Positions 1-6,656 of a stretch of 16,512 nucleotides of DNA are shown piece after piece (position 1 is the stretch's first letter; every line of letters begins with the position of its first letter). Source of the stretch: Gammaproteobacteria bacterium (lineage in GTDB: Bacteria; Pseudomonadota; Gammaproteobacteria; SZUA-229); assembly GCA_011051475.1 (NCBI GenBank), contig DRLE01000127.1:1-16512 (forward strand), in the 5' to 3' direction. The position numbers and the translations under genes were made by a program. The notes under the pieces were generated by a model, which worked only from the letters and a program-made list of their open reading frames with translations, was not told the origin of the DNA and searched no databases.

Positions 1-1
1 A

Positions 2-115
2 GATTATGTCAGACTGCTGTTCGAACAGGCTCAGCTTGCTGCCGGCGCACCGCTGGAGGATGCGGCCGGTTTTGTCAAACGCGTGAATAAACTGATCGAT
101 AACGCGTCTGATTAA
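2..115 (+). CDS. htpG: C-terminal end of HtpG (Hsp90 chaperone), partial
   Basis: This is the 3' end of a gene that begins before the window; 37 codons and a TAA stop are visible. The tail reads LLFEQAQLAAGAPLEDAAGF and then a VKRVNKLI-type ending. It matches the extreme C-terminus of bacterial HtpG, which ends in LL(Y/F)(D/E)QA.LAEG..LEDP..F.RR.N.LL. HtpG is the cytosolic ATP-dependent Hsp90 chaperone, and this segment belongs to its C-terminal dimerisation domain. A strong terminator follows 26 bases after the stop, so the transcription unit ends here. The identification rests on a short segment. hslR, another heat-shock gene, lies about 1.2 kb downstream. Confidence 0.75.
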   Translation, partial: DYVRLLFEQAQLAAGAPLEDAAGFVKRVNKLIDNASD

Positions 116-140
116 AGTGGTAGCACACTGCTTTATGTTC

Positions 141-172
141 AGGCCTGCCGAAATCCGGCAGGCCTTTTTTTT
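141..172 (+). terminator. Rho-independent terminator after htpG
   Basis: A perfect 10-bp stem (141-150 with 156-165) closes a 5-base AAATC loop. The stem is GC-rich at the tip, and a run of eight T follows (165-172). This is a textbook intrinsic terminator for the upstream htpG transcript. Confidence 0.93.
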
Positions 173-229
173 GTCGGTAGTTCAGGGGGTTCTTTTAGTG
201 TGATTTATAAAAAATGTCGATTGCGCAGC

Positions 230-235
230 TATACT
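230..235 (+). promoter_or_regulatory. Possible -10 element for the LysM/FecR gene
   Basis: TATACT lies 34 bases before the ATG and downstream of the htpG terminator, so a new promoter is expected here. No good -35 hexamer is seen at 16-18 bases spacing; the region just upstream is AT-rich. This is a weak call based on one hexamer and context. Confidence 0.3.
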
Positions 236-269
236 CAAGGCTACTGCCTGATTACCCGGACCACTTAGA

Positions 270-1232
270 ATGAATCTTTTCAAGTCATTGATTTTTATAT
301 TCTTGCTGATTGGCTTTACGCTGCCAGTCAATGCCGAGGAAAGCTATAATACGGCTGTCCGTTACCTGCATGTGCAAAAGGGACAGACGTTGCATAATAT
401 CGTCTCCCGTCTGTATCCTGATGATCCGAAACAGTGGGCGCAGATCAAGCAGGACATCGTTCGTCTCAATCCGCATGCCTTTATCAATAATGACCCGACG
501 AAAATGAAAGCCGGGGTGCGCCTGACCCTGCCGAAAAAGGTGGTGGTGCGCTCGGAAACCGGCAAGCCGGTCAAGCGCAAGCAGGTGGGAGCGGTTTCTG
601 AGGTTCGGGGCAGTGTTGTGGCCGTCGACAGGCGCAAGGTATCACGCAAGCTGGAACGCGGCAGCGCAGTTTACCTCGGCGACAAGGTGGTGACGGGTGA
701 AGACGGTTTTGTCCGCCTGCATATGATTGATGAGGCCGTACTCGACCTGCGCTGTTACAGTATTATGGTGATTGAGGAATATGATCTGAACAAAACCAGT
801 CGCCGCAGTATTCTTAACCTGTTGCAGGGCAGCCTGAAAAAAGTGACCGGTTCCATCGGCAAGATGGCCGATGATGTCTATGAACTGAAAACGCCGGTGG
901 CCAATGTCGGCGTACGCGGTACGGAATATGCCCTGCGTGTGTTCCAGACGACCGGTTGCGGCGGTACGGTCAATGCCGATGACGGTTTTTATCTGGAGGT
1001 CATCAAGGGCGTGGTCGATGTGCACAACGAGGCAGGCAGAGAAGTGGTTGCCAAAGGCGAGACCGCCTATGTGCCGCTGCCAAAGGCCGCGCCGCAGAAA
1101 AAAGCCATCAAACCGGGTGTGCTTTCGCCGGTAGTGAAACCCGAGCCTGCACCCGTGGTAGAAGAAGAGAAAAGCAGCAAGGCATGGATCTGGGTGCTGC
1201 TGGGCATTGTCGCGGTGGGGCTGCTGATTTAG
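270..1232 (+). CDS. Exported LysM and FecR domain protein with C-terminal membrane anchor
   Basis: The protein has 320 residues. Residues 1-22 form a signal peptide (MNLFK, hydrophobic core, cleavage likely after VNA). Residues 31-88 form a LysM module, with HVQKGQTLHNIVSRLY at its start and LNPHAF and AGVRLTLP at its end; LysM usually binds peptidoglycan. Residues about 112-268 are a FecR-type beta domain: GSVVAVDRR, LERGSAVYLGDKVVTGEDG, then TPVANVGVRGTEYAL. A Pro/Glu-rich linker (about 270-303) leads to a hydrophobic segment, WIWVLLGIVAVGLLI, that ends exactly at the C-terminus. Two cysteines (162, 230) could form a disulfide. I infer a periplasmic envelope protein tethered to the inner membrane. 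LysM-FecR proteins often lie beside CHASE2 cyclase or kinase genes, but no such gene is visible here. The Shine-Dalgarno sequence is weak (CGGA near 257). The function is unknown. Confidence 0.85.
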   Translation: MNLFKSLIFIFLLIGFTLPVNAEESYNTAVRYLHVQKGQTLHNIVSRLYPDDPKQWAQIKQDIVRLNPHAFINNDPTKMKAGVRLTLPKKVVVRSETGKPVKRKQVGAVSEVRGSVVAVDRRKVSRKLERGSAVYLGDKVVTGEDGFVRLHMIDEAVLDLRCYSIMVIEEYDLNKTSRRSILNLLQGSLKKVTGSIGKMADDVYELKTPVANVGVRGTEYALRVFQTTGCGGTVNADDGFYLEVIKGVVDVHNEAGREVVAKGETAYVPLPKAAPQKKAIKPGVLSPVVKPEPAPVVEEEKSSKAWIWVLLGIVAVGLLI

Positions 1233-1277
1233 GCATAGACCTGTGTTTCGGAATGCCAGGCGGGTGAGTCGCGGAGA

Positions 1278-1664
1278 ATGAGTATCGAGGAAATCCGGCT
1301 AGACAAGTGGCTGTGGGCGGCGCGTTTTTTCAAGACGCGGCCGCTGGCCAGCGATGCCGTCAATGGTGGTCATGTTCATCTTAACGGGCAGCGGGTCAAG
1401 GCCGGACGCACGGTCAAACCCGGTGATCGGCTGAGCATTAACAAGGCCGGTGAGCTTTTCGAGATCACGGTGACCGCCATTAATAAAACCCGCCGGCCGG
1501 CAAAAGAGGCCAGGCTGCTGTACGAGGAAACGGAAGCAAGCCGGTCGCGCCGGGAGCAACAGCAACAGATGAAAAAACTGGCGGCGCAGACGCGACCGGT
1601 ACCAAAGCGCCGGCCGGACAAGCGTGATCGTGAAGCGCTCAAACGGTTTAAGACGAAGTTTTAA
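1278..1664 (+). CDS. hslR: Heat-shock protein 15 (Hsp15), S4-domain ribosome rescue factor
   Basis: The protein has 128 residues, close to E. coli Hsp15 (about 133). An S4 RNA-binding domain spans about residues 7-68 (RLDKWLWAARFFKTR, VHLNGQRVKAGRTVKPGDRL). The Hsp15-specific section RRPAKEARLLYEET and the basic tail RRPDKRDREALKRFK follow, and both match the E. coli protein closely. Hsp15 binds free 50S subunits carrying a stalled nascent chain with peptidyl-tRNA and helps recycle them after heat shock. The ATG is preceded at only about two bases by GGAG, an unusually close Shine-Dalgarno; no better start exists. It sits 45 bases after the FecR gene, possibly co-transcribed. The stop codon is followed immediately by a heptamer repeat element at 1665. 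Confidence 0.93.
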   Translation: MSIEEIRLDKWLWAARFFKTRPLASDAVNGGHVHLNGQRVKAGRTVKPGDRLSINKAGELFEITVTAINKTRRPAKEARLLYEETEASRSRREQQQQMKKLAAQTRPVPKRRPDKRDREALKRFKTKF

Positions 1665-1777
1665 GTCGGCAGTTGGCAGTCGGCAGTGAAAAGCTTGACA
1701 GCTTCGCTGTCGGTTTTAGACTTGGACCAACGACCAACGACCAACGACCAACGACCAACGACCAACGACCAACTAAA
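1665..1777 (+). repeat. Heptamer repeat element R1 (hslR to Nudix gap)
   Basis: The whole gap between hslR and the Nudix gene is repetitive. Three GTYGGCA units (1665-1671, 1672-1678, 1679-1685) start at the base after the hslR stop. A hairpin with a 6-bp stem and TTC loop follows (1697-1702 with 1706-1711), then GGTTTTA. Six exact copies of CAACGAC run from 1728 to 1769, with a partial seventh (1770-1776). The left and right arms are only partly complementary, because one uses the TTGGCAG unit and the other the TTGGTCG unit. The Nudix ATG follows three bases later. The antisense frame translates as repeats of the form WSLVVGR, which is a repeat artefact and not a protein. Confidence 0.92.
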
Positions 1778-1779
1778 TC

Positions 1780-2211
1780 ATGAAACCCGTTACTCCCCTG
1801 CTGACCGCCGATGTCATTATCGAAATGCCCCTGATCGATGACAAGCCCATTGTCCTGATCGACCGCAAGTACGAACCCTACGGCTGGGCCATTCCCGGCG
1901 GCTTTGTCGAGGTGGGTGAAACCGTGGCAACGGCGGCGCGGCGCGAGGCGCTGGAGGAAACCAGCCTGGAGGTCGAGCTGAAAGTCCTGCTGGGTATCTA
2001 TTCTGACCCGAAGCGTGATTTTCGTGGCCATACAGCCTGTTCGGTTTTTGTCGGTACGGCTACGGGCAAGCCGGTAGCCGCCGATGATGCGAAAGATATC
2101 GCGCTGTTTGATCCGTTTAATATCGATGTCGAGCTGGCTTTTGATCATCGCCAGATACTTGATGACTACTGTCTTTACCGTCGTGAAGGCATTATCAAGC
2201 TCCCGCTTTAA
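1780..2211 (+). CDS. Nudix hydrolase, ADP-ribose pyrophosphatase/MutT-like
   Basis: The protein has 143 residues, a single Nudix domain. The Nudix box runs from residue 41: G41, E47, then R55-E56-A-L-E59-E60, matching GX5EX7REUXEEXGU except that the usual glycine near the end is Ser62 (EETSLEV). All metal-binding glutamates are present. The motif YGWAIPGGFVEVGE before the box is typical of ADP-ribose pyrophosphatase and nucleotide-sugar Nudix enzymes. Nudix hydrolases cleave nucleoside diphosphates linked to another moiety; the substrate cannot be read from this sequence. The ATG follows the R1 repeat with no Shine-Dalgarno sequence. An AT-rich hairpin after the stop looks like a terminator. 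Confidence 0.88.
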   Translation: MKPVTPLLTADVIIEMPLIDDKPIVLIDRKYEPYGWAIPGGFVEVGETVATAARREALEETSLEVELKVLLGIYSDPKRDFRGHTACSVFVGTATGKPVAADDAKDIALFDPFNIDVELAFDHRQILDDYCLYRREGIIKLPL

Positions 2212-2222
2212 AAACAATCATT

Positions 2223-2242
2223 AAAACCCGGCCAGGGTTTTT
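2223..2242 (+). terminator. Probable intrinsic terminator after the Nudix gene
   Basis: AAAACCC (2223-2229) pairs with GGGTTTT (2235-2241) across a GGCCA loop, and the T run ends at 2242. It begins 12 bases after the Nudix stop. The stem is only partly GC, so termination strength is uncertain. Confidence 0.6.
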
Positions 2243-2257
2243 ATAAGTCGCTGTTTT

Positions 2258-2266
2258 TGGTATACT
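2258..2266 (+). promoter_or_regulatory. Extended -10 promoter for the O-methyltransferase/pcnB operon
   Basis: TGG followed by TATACT (2261-2266) fits the extended -10 pattern TGN-TATAAT, which can work without a good -35. It lies just after the terminator and 44 bases before the TTG start. The only upstream hexamers at the right spacing are T-rich and poor. Confidence 0.5.
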
Positions 2267-2309
2267 TTTCCGCTACGATAAATGCAGACCTTTTCCGGGT
2301 ATTTCATCA

Positions 2310-2978
2310 TTGAGCAATCGAACGCTGTCGATAGACGACCGCCTGTATTCCTACATTCTTGATATTGCTGTCGATGAAAGCGAACTGCTCGGCCGGTTAC
2401 GTGCAGAAACCGCGCAGCTGGATGATGCGGTGATGCAGATTTCTCCCGAGCAGGGGCAGTTTATGTCACTGCTGGTGCATCTGACCGGGGCCAGAAAGGC
2501 GCTGGAGATCGGCACCTTTACCGGCTACAGTTCGATCTGTATTGCCGCCGCTCTGCCTGAGGATGGTCAGCTGACCTGCTGTGATATTTCAACGCAGTGG
2601 ACCGGTATCGCGGAAAAGTACTGGAAAAAAGCCGGTCTGCAGGATCGCATTACGCTCAAGATTCAGCCTGCCGAGGATACCCTGCAGGCACTGCTGCGTG
2701 AGGGTGCGGAAAAAAGCTTTGATTTTATTTTTATTGATGCCGACAAACAAAACTACATTCGGTATTATGAGCTGTCGCTGCAGCTGTTGCGCAAGGGCGG
2801 GCTGATGGCGGTGGACAATACCCTGTGGTCAGGCGATGTGGCCGATCCGGACAATAACGATCCGGACACGCTGGCCATACGCAGCTTTAATGACATGTTG
2901 CGACAGGACAAGCGTGTAACAAAAAGCCTGATCACCATTGGTGATGGCCTCACCCTGATAGTAAAAGATATCGATTAA
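2310..2978 (+). CDS. SAM-dependent O-methyltransferase (caffeoyl-CoA/catechol OMT family)
   Basis: The protein has 222 residues, typical for the Methyltransf_3 family. The SAM-binding glycine motif is at residues 65-74 (LEIGTFTGYS). The metal and substrate motif FIDADKQNYIRYYE includes Asp143. VDNTLWSGDV includes Asp169-Asn170. These acidic and amide residues match the Mg2+ ligands of catechol-type O-methyltransferases. It probably transfers methyl groups to vicinal hydroxyls of a small molecule; the substrate is unknown. The start is TTG, because the first in-frame Met is at residue 42, inside the conserved domain. GGGT about 10 bases upstream may serve as Shine-Dalgarno. The stop overlaps the pcnB start by one base (TAATG), which indicates translational coupling. 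Confidence 0.88.
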   Translation: MSNRTLSIDDRLYSYILDIAVDESELLGRLRAETAQLDDAVMQISPEQGQFMSLLVHLTGARKALEIGTFTGYSSICIAAALPEDGQLTCCDISTQWTGIAEKYWKKAGLQDRITLKIQPAEDTLQALLREGAEKSFDFIFIDADKQNYIRYYELSLQLLRKGGLMAVDNTLWSGDVADPDNNDPDTLAIRSFNDMLRQDKRVTKSLITIGDGLTLIVKDID

Positions 2979-4438
2979 TGCTGAACTGGATTAAATCTCT
3001 AACCAATAAGCGCAAGCCTGCGACGAAAGGCAAGCATGCTACGGGCAGGCGTGAGGCCCCGGCGGCCGGCAGGGGCGCAAAGCGAAAAAACACAAAGGCC
3101 GCGCCGAAAAAATTCGGCAAGCACAAGGTTCAGGTTCTCAGCCGTGGTGAGCACGGCATCTCCCGCAAGAATATCGACAAGCATGCCCTCAAGGTGCTCT
3201 ATCGGCTGCACAATGCCGGCTATCATGCCTGCCTGGTTGGCGGCGCGGTGCGCGACCTGCTGCTGGGCGTGACCCCCAAGGATTTTGACGTGGCCACCGA
3301 TGCCACGCCGGAACAGGTCAACAAGCTGTTTCGCAACTGCCGTCTGATCGGCCGGCGCTTTCGCCTGGCGCATATCCATTTCGGTCGCCAGATTATCGAG
3401 GTGGCCACCTTCCGTGCCGATCATGATGAACTTTCCCAGTCCGGGGTGCAGGATGAAAGCGGCCGCATTGTGCGTGACAATGTATTCGGCGAGCTGGCCG
3501 ATGATGTCTGGCGGCGCGATTTTACCGCCAATGCCCTGTACTACGATATTGCCGATTTTTCCGTTATCGATTTCGTCGGCGGATTTGAAGATATCAAAAA
3601 GCGCCGCCTGCACCTGATCGGCGATGCCGAGACCCGCTACCGTGAAGACCCGGTGCGTATGCTGCGCGCCCTGCGTTTTTCCGCCAAGCTGGGCTTTGAT
3701 ATCGACAGGGCAAGCCGCAAACCGATTTTCGAGCTTGGCCATTTGCTGGAAGACATTCCACCGGCCAGGCTGTATGAGGAAGTGCTCAAGCTGTTTCACT
3801 CCGGCCATGCCGTGTGCAGTTTCGAACTGTTGCTGGAATTCGACCTGCTGCAGTATCTGTTCCCGGAAGCGGACAAAGCCATCAAGCAGGACCCGGCGAT
3901 AAAAGACATGCTCATGATTGCCATGCGCAATACCGATGAGCGTATTCATAATGACATGCGGGTAACGCCGGCCTTTCTGCTGGCAGCCCTGTTATGGCAT
4001 CCGGTCGATTCACGCGTGCATGAATACATGGACAAGGGCATGCCCTACTCGGTGGCCATACAGAAAGTGGCCACGCGGGTATTGAGCCAGCAGGCGTCCA
4101 CGGTGTCCATTCCCAAGCGCTTTACCTCGACCATGCGCGATATCTGGGGGCTGCAGACACGTTTTCATTACCGCAAGGGCAAGCGGGCGCTGTCGGTGCT
4201 GGAGCATGCCAAGTTTCGCGCCGGTTACGATTTTCTCTGTATTCGCGCCCAGGCTGGCGAGGACGTGAAGGAAGACTGCGAGTTCTGGACCGAGCTGCAG
4301 AAACTGCCGGAACAACAGCAGCGCGATACCCTGCTGAATGCGGGACAGAAGTCATCAGCGCGCTCATCGGGTCGGTCATCCGGCAGGCGAAGACGCCGGC
4401 GTTCGCCGAAAAAAAGCAGCAAACCGGCTGCGGAATAA
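2978..4438 (+). CDS. pcnB: Poly(A) polymerase I
   Basis: The protein has 486 residues. A basic, low-complexity N-terminus (1-60) precedes the nucleotidyltransferase core. The core has LVGGAVRDLLLG (Gly88-Gly89), then KDFDVAT with the catalytic pair Asp102 and Asp104, and IIEVATFR with an acidic third position. RRDFTANALYYDI (179-191) and RYREDPVRMLRALRF (220-234) complete the class II poly(A) polymerase/CCA-transferase signature. The long C-terminal part and the Arg/Lys/Ser tail (about 455-486) favour PcnB over a CCA-adding enzyme. PcnB adds 3' poly(A) tails that promote RNA decay. It is co-transcribed with the O-methyltransferase gene (one-base overlap) and folK (12-base gap), the usual pcnB-folK pairing. 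Confidence 0.95.
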   Translation: MLNWIKSLTNKRKPATKGKHATGRREAPAAGRGAKRKNTKAAPKKFGKHKVQVLSRGEHGISRKNIDKHALKVLYRLHNAGYHACLVGGAVRDLLLGVTPKDFDVATDATPEQVNKLFRNCRLIGRRFRLAHIHFGRQIIEVATFRADHDELSQSGVQDESGRIVRDNVFGELADDVWRRDFTANALYYDIADFSVIDFVGGFEDIKKRRLHLIGDAETRYREDPVRMLRALRFSAKLGFDIDRASRKPIFELGHLLEDIPPARLYEEVLKLFHSGHAVCSFELLLEFDLLQYLFPEADKAIKQDPAIKDMLMIAMRNTDERIHNDMRVTPAFLLAALLWHPVDSRVHEYMDKGMPYSVAIQKVATRVLSQQASTVSIPKRFTSTMRDIWGLQTRFHYRKGKRALSVLEHAKFRAGYDFLCIRAQAGEDVKEDCEFWTELQKLPEQQQRDTLLNAGQKSSARSSGRSSGRRRRRRSPKKSSKPAAE

Positions 4439-4450
4439 ACGGTAGCGGTT

Positions 4451-5005
4451 GTGAGTGAAGCGGCGCACGGGAAACGGGCTGGCAGTGCCGGGCTGCAGCG
4501 CGCGTATATTGGTCTGGGCAGTAATATTGACCAGCCACGGCTGCAGATAAAAACGGCCATGGCGGCACTGGATGCGCTTGATGCGGTGCATGTGCTGGCC
4601 GACTCGGGTTATTACCGGAGCCGGCCCATGGGGCCGGCGGACCAGCCCGATTATATCAATGCCGTGGTCGAGATAGACACCAGCCTGACACCGCAGGCGC
4701 TGCTCAGGCAATGCCAGCAGATTGAACAGCAGCAGGGCCGGGTAAAAAAGCGCCACTGGGGTGAGCGCTGTATCGACCTGGATATCCTGCTTTACGCGCA
4801 ACAGCAGATTGTGCAGGAAGACTTAACCATACCGCACCCCGGTATCTGTGAACGTGATTTTGTTTATATGCCTTTACTGAAACTCTCCCCGAATATTCAT
4901 ATTCCCGGTATCGGGCCGCTGAAGCAGCAGCTTGCTGCTGCACATGCTGCTGCACAGGGCGCAAGCTCGGACTATGCCTGCGTGTTTACGGGAGATATTC
5001 AATGA
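4451..5005 (+). CDS. folK: HPPK, folate biosynthesis
   Basis: The protein has 184 residues and is 2-amino-4-hydroxy-6-hydroxymethyldihydropteridine pyrophosphokinase. It transfers pyrophosphate from ATP to 6-hydroxymethyl-7,8-dihydropterin before dihydropteroate synthesis. YIGLGSNI starts the core at residue 19. SRPMGPADQPDYINAVVEI forms the pterin pocket. RHWGERCIDLDILLY (101-115) is the HPPK signature, with Mg2-binding Asp109 and Asp111. IPHPGICERDFVYMPL follows. The start is GTG and adds about 17 non-conserved residues. The Ala/Gln-rich end is encoded by a CAG/CTG-rich stretch. The stop overlaps the next gene in an ATGA junction. Confidence 0.94.
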   Translation: MSEAAHGKRAGSAGLQRAYIGLGSNIDQPRLQIKTAMAALDALDAVHVLADSGYYRSRPMGPADQPDYINAVVEIDTSLTPQALLRQCQQIEQQQGRVKKRHWGERCIDLDILLYAQQQIVQEDLTIPHPGICERDFVYMPLLKLSPNIHIPGIGPLKQQLAAAHAAAQGASSDYACVFTGDIQ

Positions 5006-5679
5006 GCACCGGGACAGAGCGGCCGGCAGAAAGCGCTGCCCGGCATAACTACATTGTGGTTGAAGGCCCCATCGGCGTCGGCAAGACCACACTGGCCAGC
5101 CGGCTGTCGGCCTCCTTCGGCAGTGACCTGCTGCTCGAAGGCGCGGCGGAAAACCCCTTCCTGGAAAAATTCTACGAAGATCCGAAAGCCGCGGCCCTGC
5201 CGACGCAGCTGTTTTTCCTGCTGCAGCGGGCGCGCCAGCTCAGGGAAATGAAACAGGAAGACATGTTCAGCCCGGTACGGGTGGCCGATTTCCTGATTGA
5301 AAAAGACCGTTTGTTTGCCGAACTGACGCTGGACCCGGATGAACTGAATTTATACGAGCAGGTGTATGCCAGCCTGACCATCGATATCCCGCGTCCCGAT
5401 CTGGTGGTGTACCTGCAGGCGCCGGTAGAAGTGCTGCTCGAACGTATACAGAAGCGCGGTCATAAGCATGAACTGTATATCGAGGCGGCCTATCTGCAGC
5501 GCCTGTGCGATGCCTATATCAACTTTTTCTACCAGTACAGCCACGCACCGTTGCTGATCGTCAATGCCGCGGATATTGACTTTGCCAATAATGAGGACGA
5601 TTATCGGTTGTTATTCGAACGTATTAATCAGGTGAAATCAGGACGGCATTACTTTAATCCCACCCAGATGGTTTTTTGA
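5002..5679 (+). CDS. Deoxynucleoside kinase (dGK/dAK/dCK family)
   Basis: The protein has 225 residues. The Walker A motif GPIGVGKTT is at residues 22-30. LLLEGAAENPFLEKFYEDP has the Glu and NPFL.FY pattern of deoxynucleoside kinases. ADFLIEKDRLFA follows, then PDLVVYLQAPVEVLLERIQKRGHKHE, which carries the RI.KRG..E lid region, and YLQRLCDAYINFF. The family phosphorylates deoxynucleosides in the cytosol for dNTP salvage; which base it prefers is not evident. The ATG overlaps the folK stop (ATGA) and has GGAG 7 bases upstream, so expression is coupled to folK. Repeat element R2 starts 9 bases after its stop. Confidence 0.88.
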   Translation: MSTGTERPAESAARHNYIVVEGPIGVGKTTLASRLSASFGSDLLLEGAAENPFLEKFYEDPKAAALPTQLFFLLQRARQLREMKQEDMFSPVRVADFLIEKDRLFAELTLDPDELNLYEQVYASLTIDIPRPDLVVYLQAPVEVLLERIQKRGHKHELYIEAAYLQRLCDAYINFFYQYSHAPLLIVNAADIDFANNEDDYRLLFERINQVKSGRHYFNPTQMVF

Positions 5680-5688
5680 TACGGTGTA

Positions 5689-5792
5689 TTGGTCTTTGGT
5701 CATTAGTCGTTGGTCCTTGGTCAAAGGCTAATCAGCTGGATCCACCTTTGACAAAAGACGAAAGACGAAAGACGAAAGACGAAAGACGAAAC
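5689..5792 (+). repeat. Heptamer inverted-repeat element R2 (kinase to panB)
   Basis: The left arm (5689-5727) is five degenerate heptamers of the form TNGTCNT. The right arm (5745-5792) is CCTTTGAC, AAAAGAC, four exact GAAAGAC units (5760-5787) and GAAAC. Read as reverse complement, the left arm is CCTTTGAC-CAAGGAC-CAACGAC-TAATGAC-CAAAGAC. It lines up with the right arm in the same phase, so the two fold into an imperfect hairpin with a 17-base loop (5728-5744). The right arm touches the panB ATG. If the reading frame is extended upstream of that ATG, it gives KDERRKT repeats that are only translated repeat. Confidence 0.93.
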
Positions 5793-6623
5793 ATGAGCGC
5801 ACAAACCGATACACGACAGAAAATTACCGTGCGCAAGCTGGCGCAGATGAAGCGTGATGGCGAGAAGATAGCCTGCCTGACGGCTTATGATGCCAGCTTT
5901 GCCCGCGTGCTGGAAACGGCGGGTGTGGATATTGTGCTGGTGGGCGATTCGCTGGGCATGGTGGTGCAGGGCAAAGAGACCACCCTGCCGGTAACGGTCG
6001 AGGACATGCTTTATCACACGCAGTGTGTGGCCGCCGGTCTTGGCGGAGAGCAGGGTCGGGCGCTGCTGATAACCGATATGCCGTTTCTGAGTTTTACCTC
6101 GCAGGAAGAGGCGGTGCGCAATGCCGGCGCCTTTATGAAAGAGGGCGGTGCGCAGATGGTGAAGCTGGAAGGCGGCGCCGACCAGGCCGAAACCGTGGCC
6201 GCGCTCAACCGTAACGGTATTCCGGTTTGCGCCCACCTGGGCCTGCAGCCGCAGTATGTGCACAAGATCGGCGGCTACCGGGTACAGGGGCGCGAGCGCA
6301 GTGATGCCGAGAAAATGCTGGCCGATGCCCTGTTGCTGCAGGAAGCCGGCGCCGACCTGATGCTGCTGGAATGCGTGCCGGACATTCTGGCAAAAGAAAT
6401 TACCGTGGCGCTCGATATTCCCGTCATCGGTATAGGCGCCGGCGCGGCCTGCGATGGCCAGATCCTGGTGCTCTACGATATTCTTGATATCAGTATGGGG
6501 CTGCGCCCGAAGTTCAGCAAAAATTTTATGGCCTCGGCAGGCAGCATTGAAAAGGCTGTCAGCGACTATGTTTCGGCCGTGAAGCAGGGGCAGTTTCCGG
6601 CCGCCGAGCATGTCTTTGAATAA
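5793..6623 (+). CDS. panB: Ketopantoate hydroxymethyltransferase
   Basis: The protein has 276 residues from ATG 5793, against 264 in E. coli. It makes ketopantoate from 2-oxoisovalerate and methylene-THF, the first committed step to pantothenate. ITVRKLAQMKRDGEKIACLTAYD starts the TIM barrel. LVGDSLGM (metal-binding Asp52), TDMPF (Asp96), KLEGG (Lys124) and LLECVP (catalytic Glu193) are all present, with VIGIGAG and FSKNFM toward the end. The frame stays open 39 codons upstream to 5676, but that part is translated from the R2 repeat, so I set the start at 5793. No Shine-Dalgarno is visible; the preceding bases are A-rich repeat. panC follows after 33 bases. Confidence 0.95.
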   Translation: MSAQTDTRQKITVRKLAQMKRDGEKIACLTAYDASFARVLETAGVDIVLVGDSLGMVVQGKETTLPVTVEDMLYHTQCVAAGLGGEQGRALLITDMPFLSFTSQEEAVRNAGAFMKEGGAQMVKLEGGADQAETVAALNRNGIPVCAHLGLQPQYVHKIGGYRVQGRERSDAEKMLADALLLQEAGADLMLLECVPDILAKEITVALDIPVIGIGAGAACDGQILVLYDILDISMGLRPKFSKNFMASAGSIEKAVSDYVSAVKQGQFPAAEHVFE

Positions 6624-6656
6624 GGCAGCCGTGCCTGGCCTGGATTTATTCCCTCT

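Noticed and set aside
1665..1777. CRISPR-like array in R1
   Set aside because: The units are seven bases in direct tandem with no spacers, and no cas genes are present.
1648..2217. Minus-strand 189-residue frame opposite the Nudix gene
   Set aside because: It is antisense to a clear Nudix gene and its other part is translated R1 repeat (WSLVVGR units).
4924..4941. GCAGCAGC/GCTGCTGC inverted repeat in folK
   Set aside because: It is low-complexity coding sequence for a Gln/Leu/Ala-rich C-terminus, and a 2-base loop is unlikely to be functional.
5676..5792. 39-codon upstream extension of panB
   Set aside because: It is translated R2 heptamer repeat; the PanB family begins near MSAQTDTRQKITVRKL.
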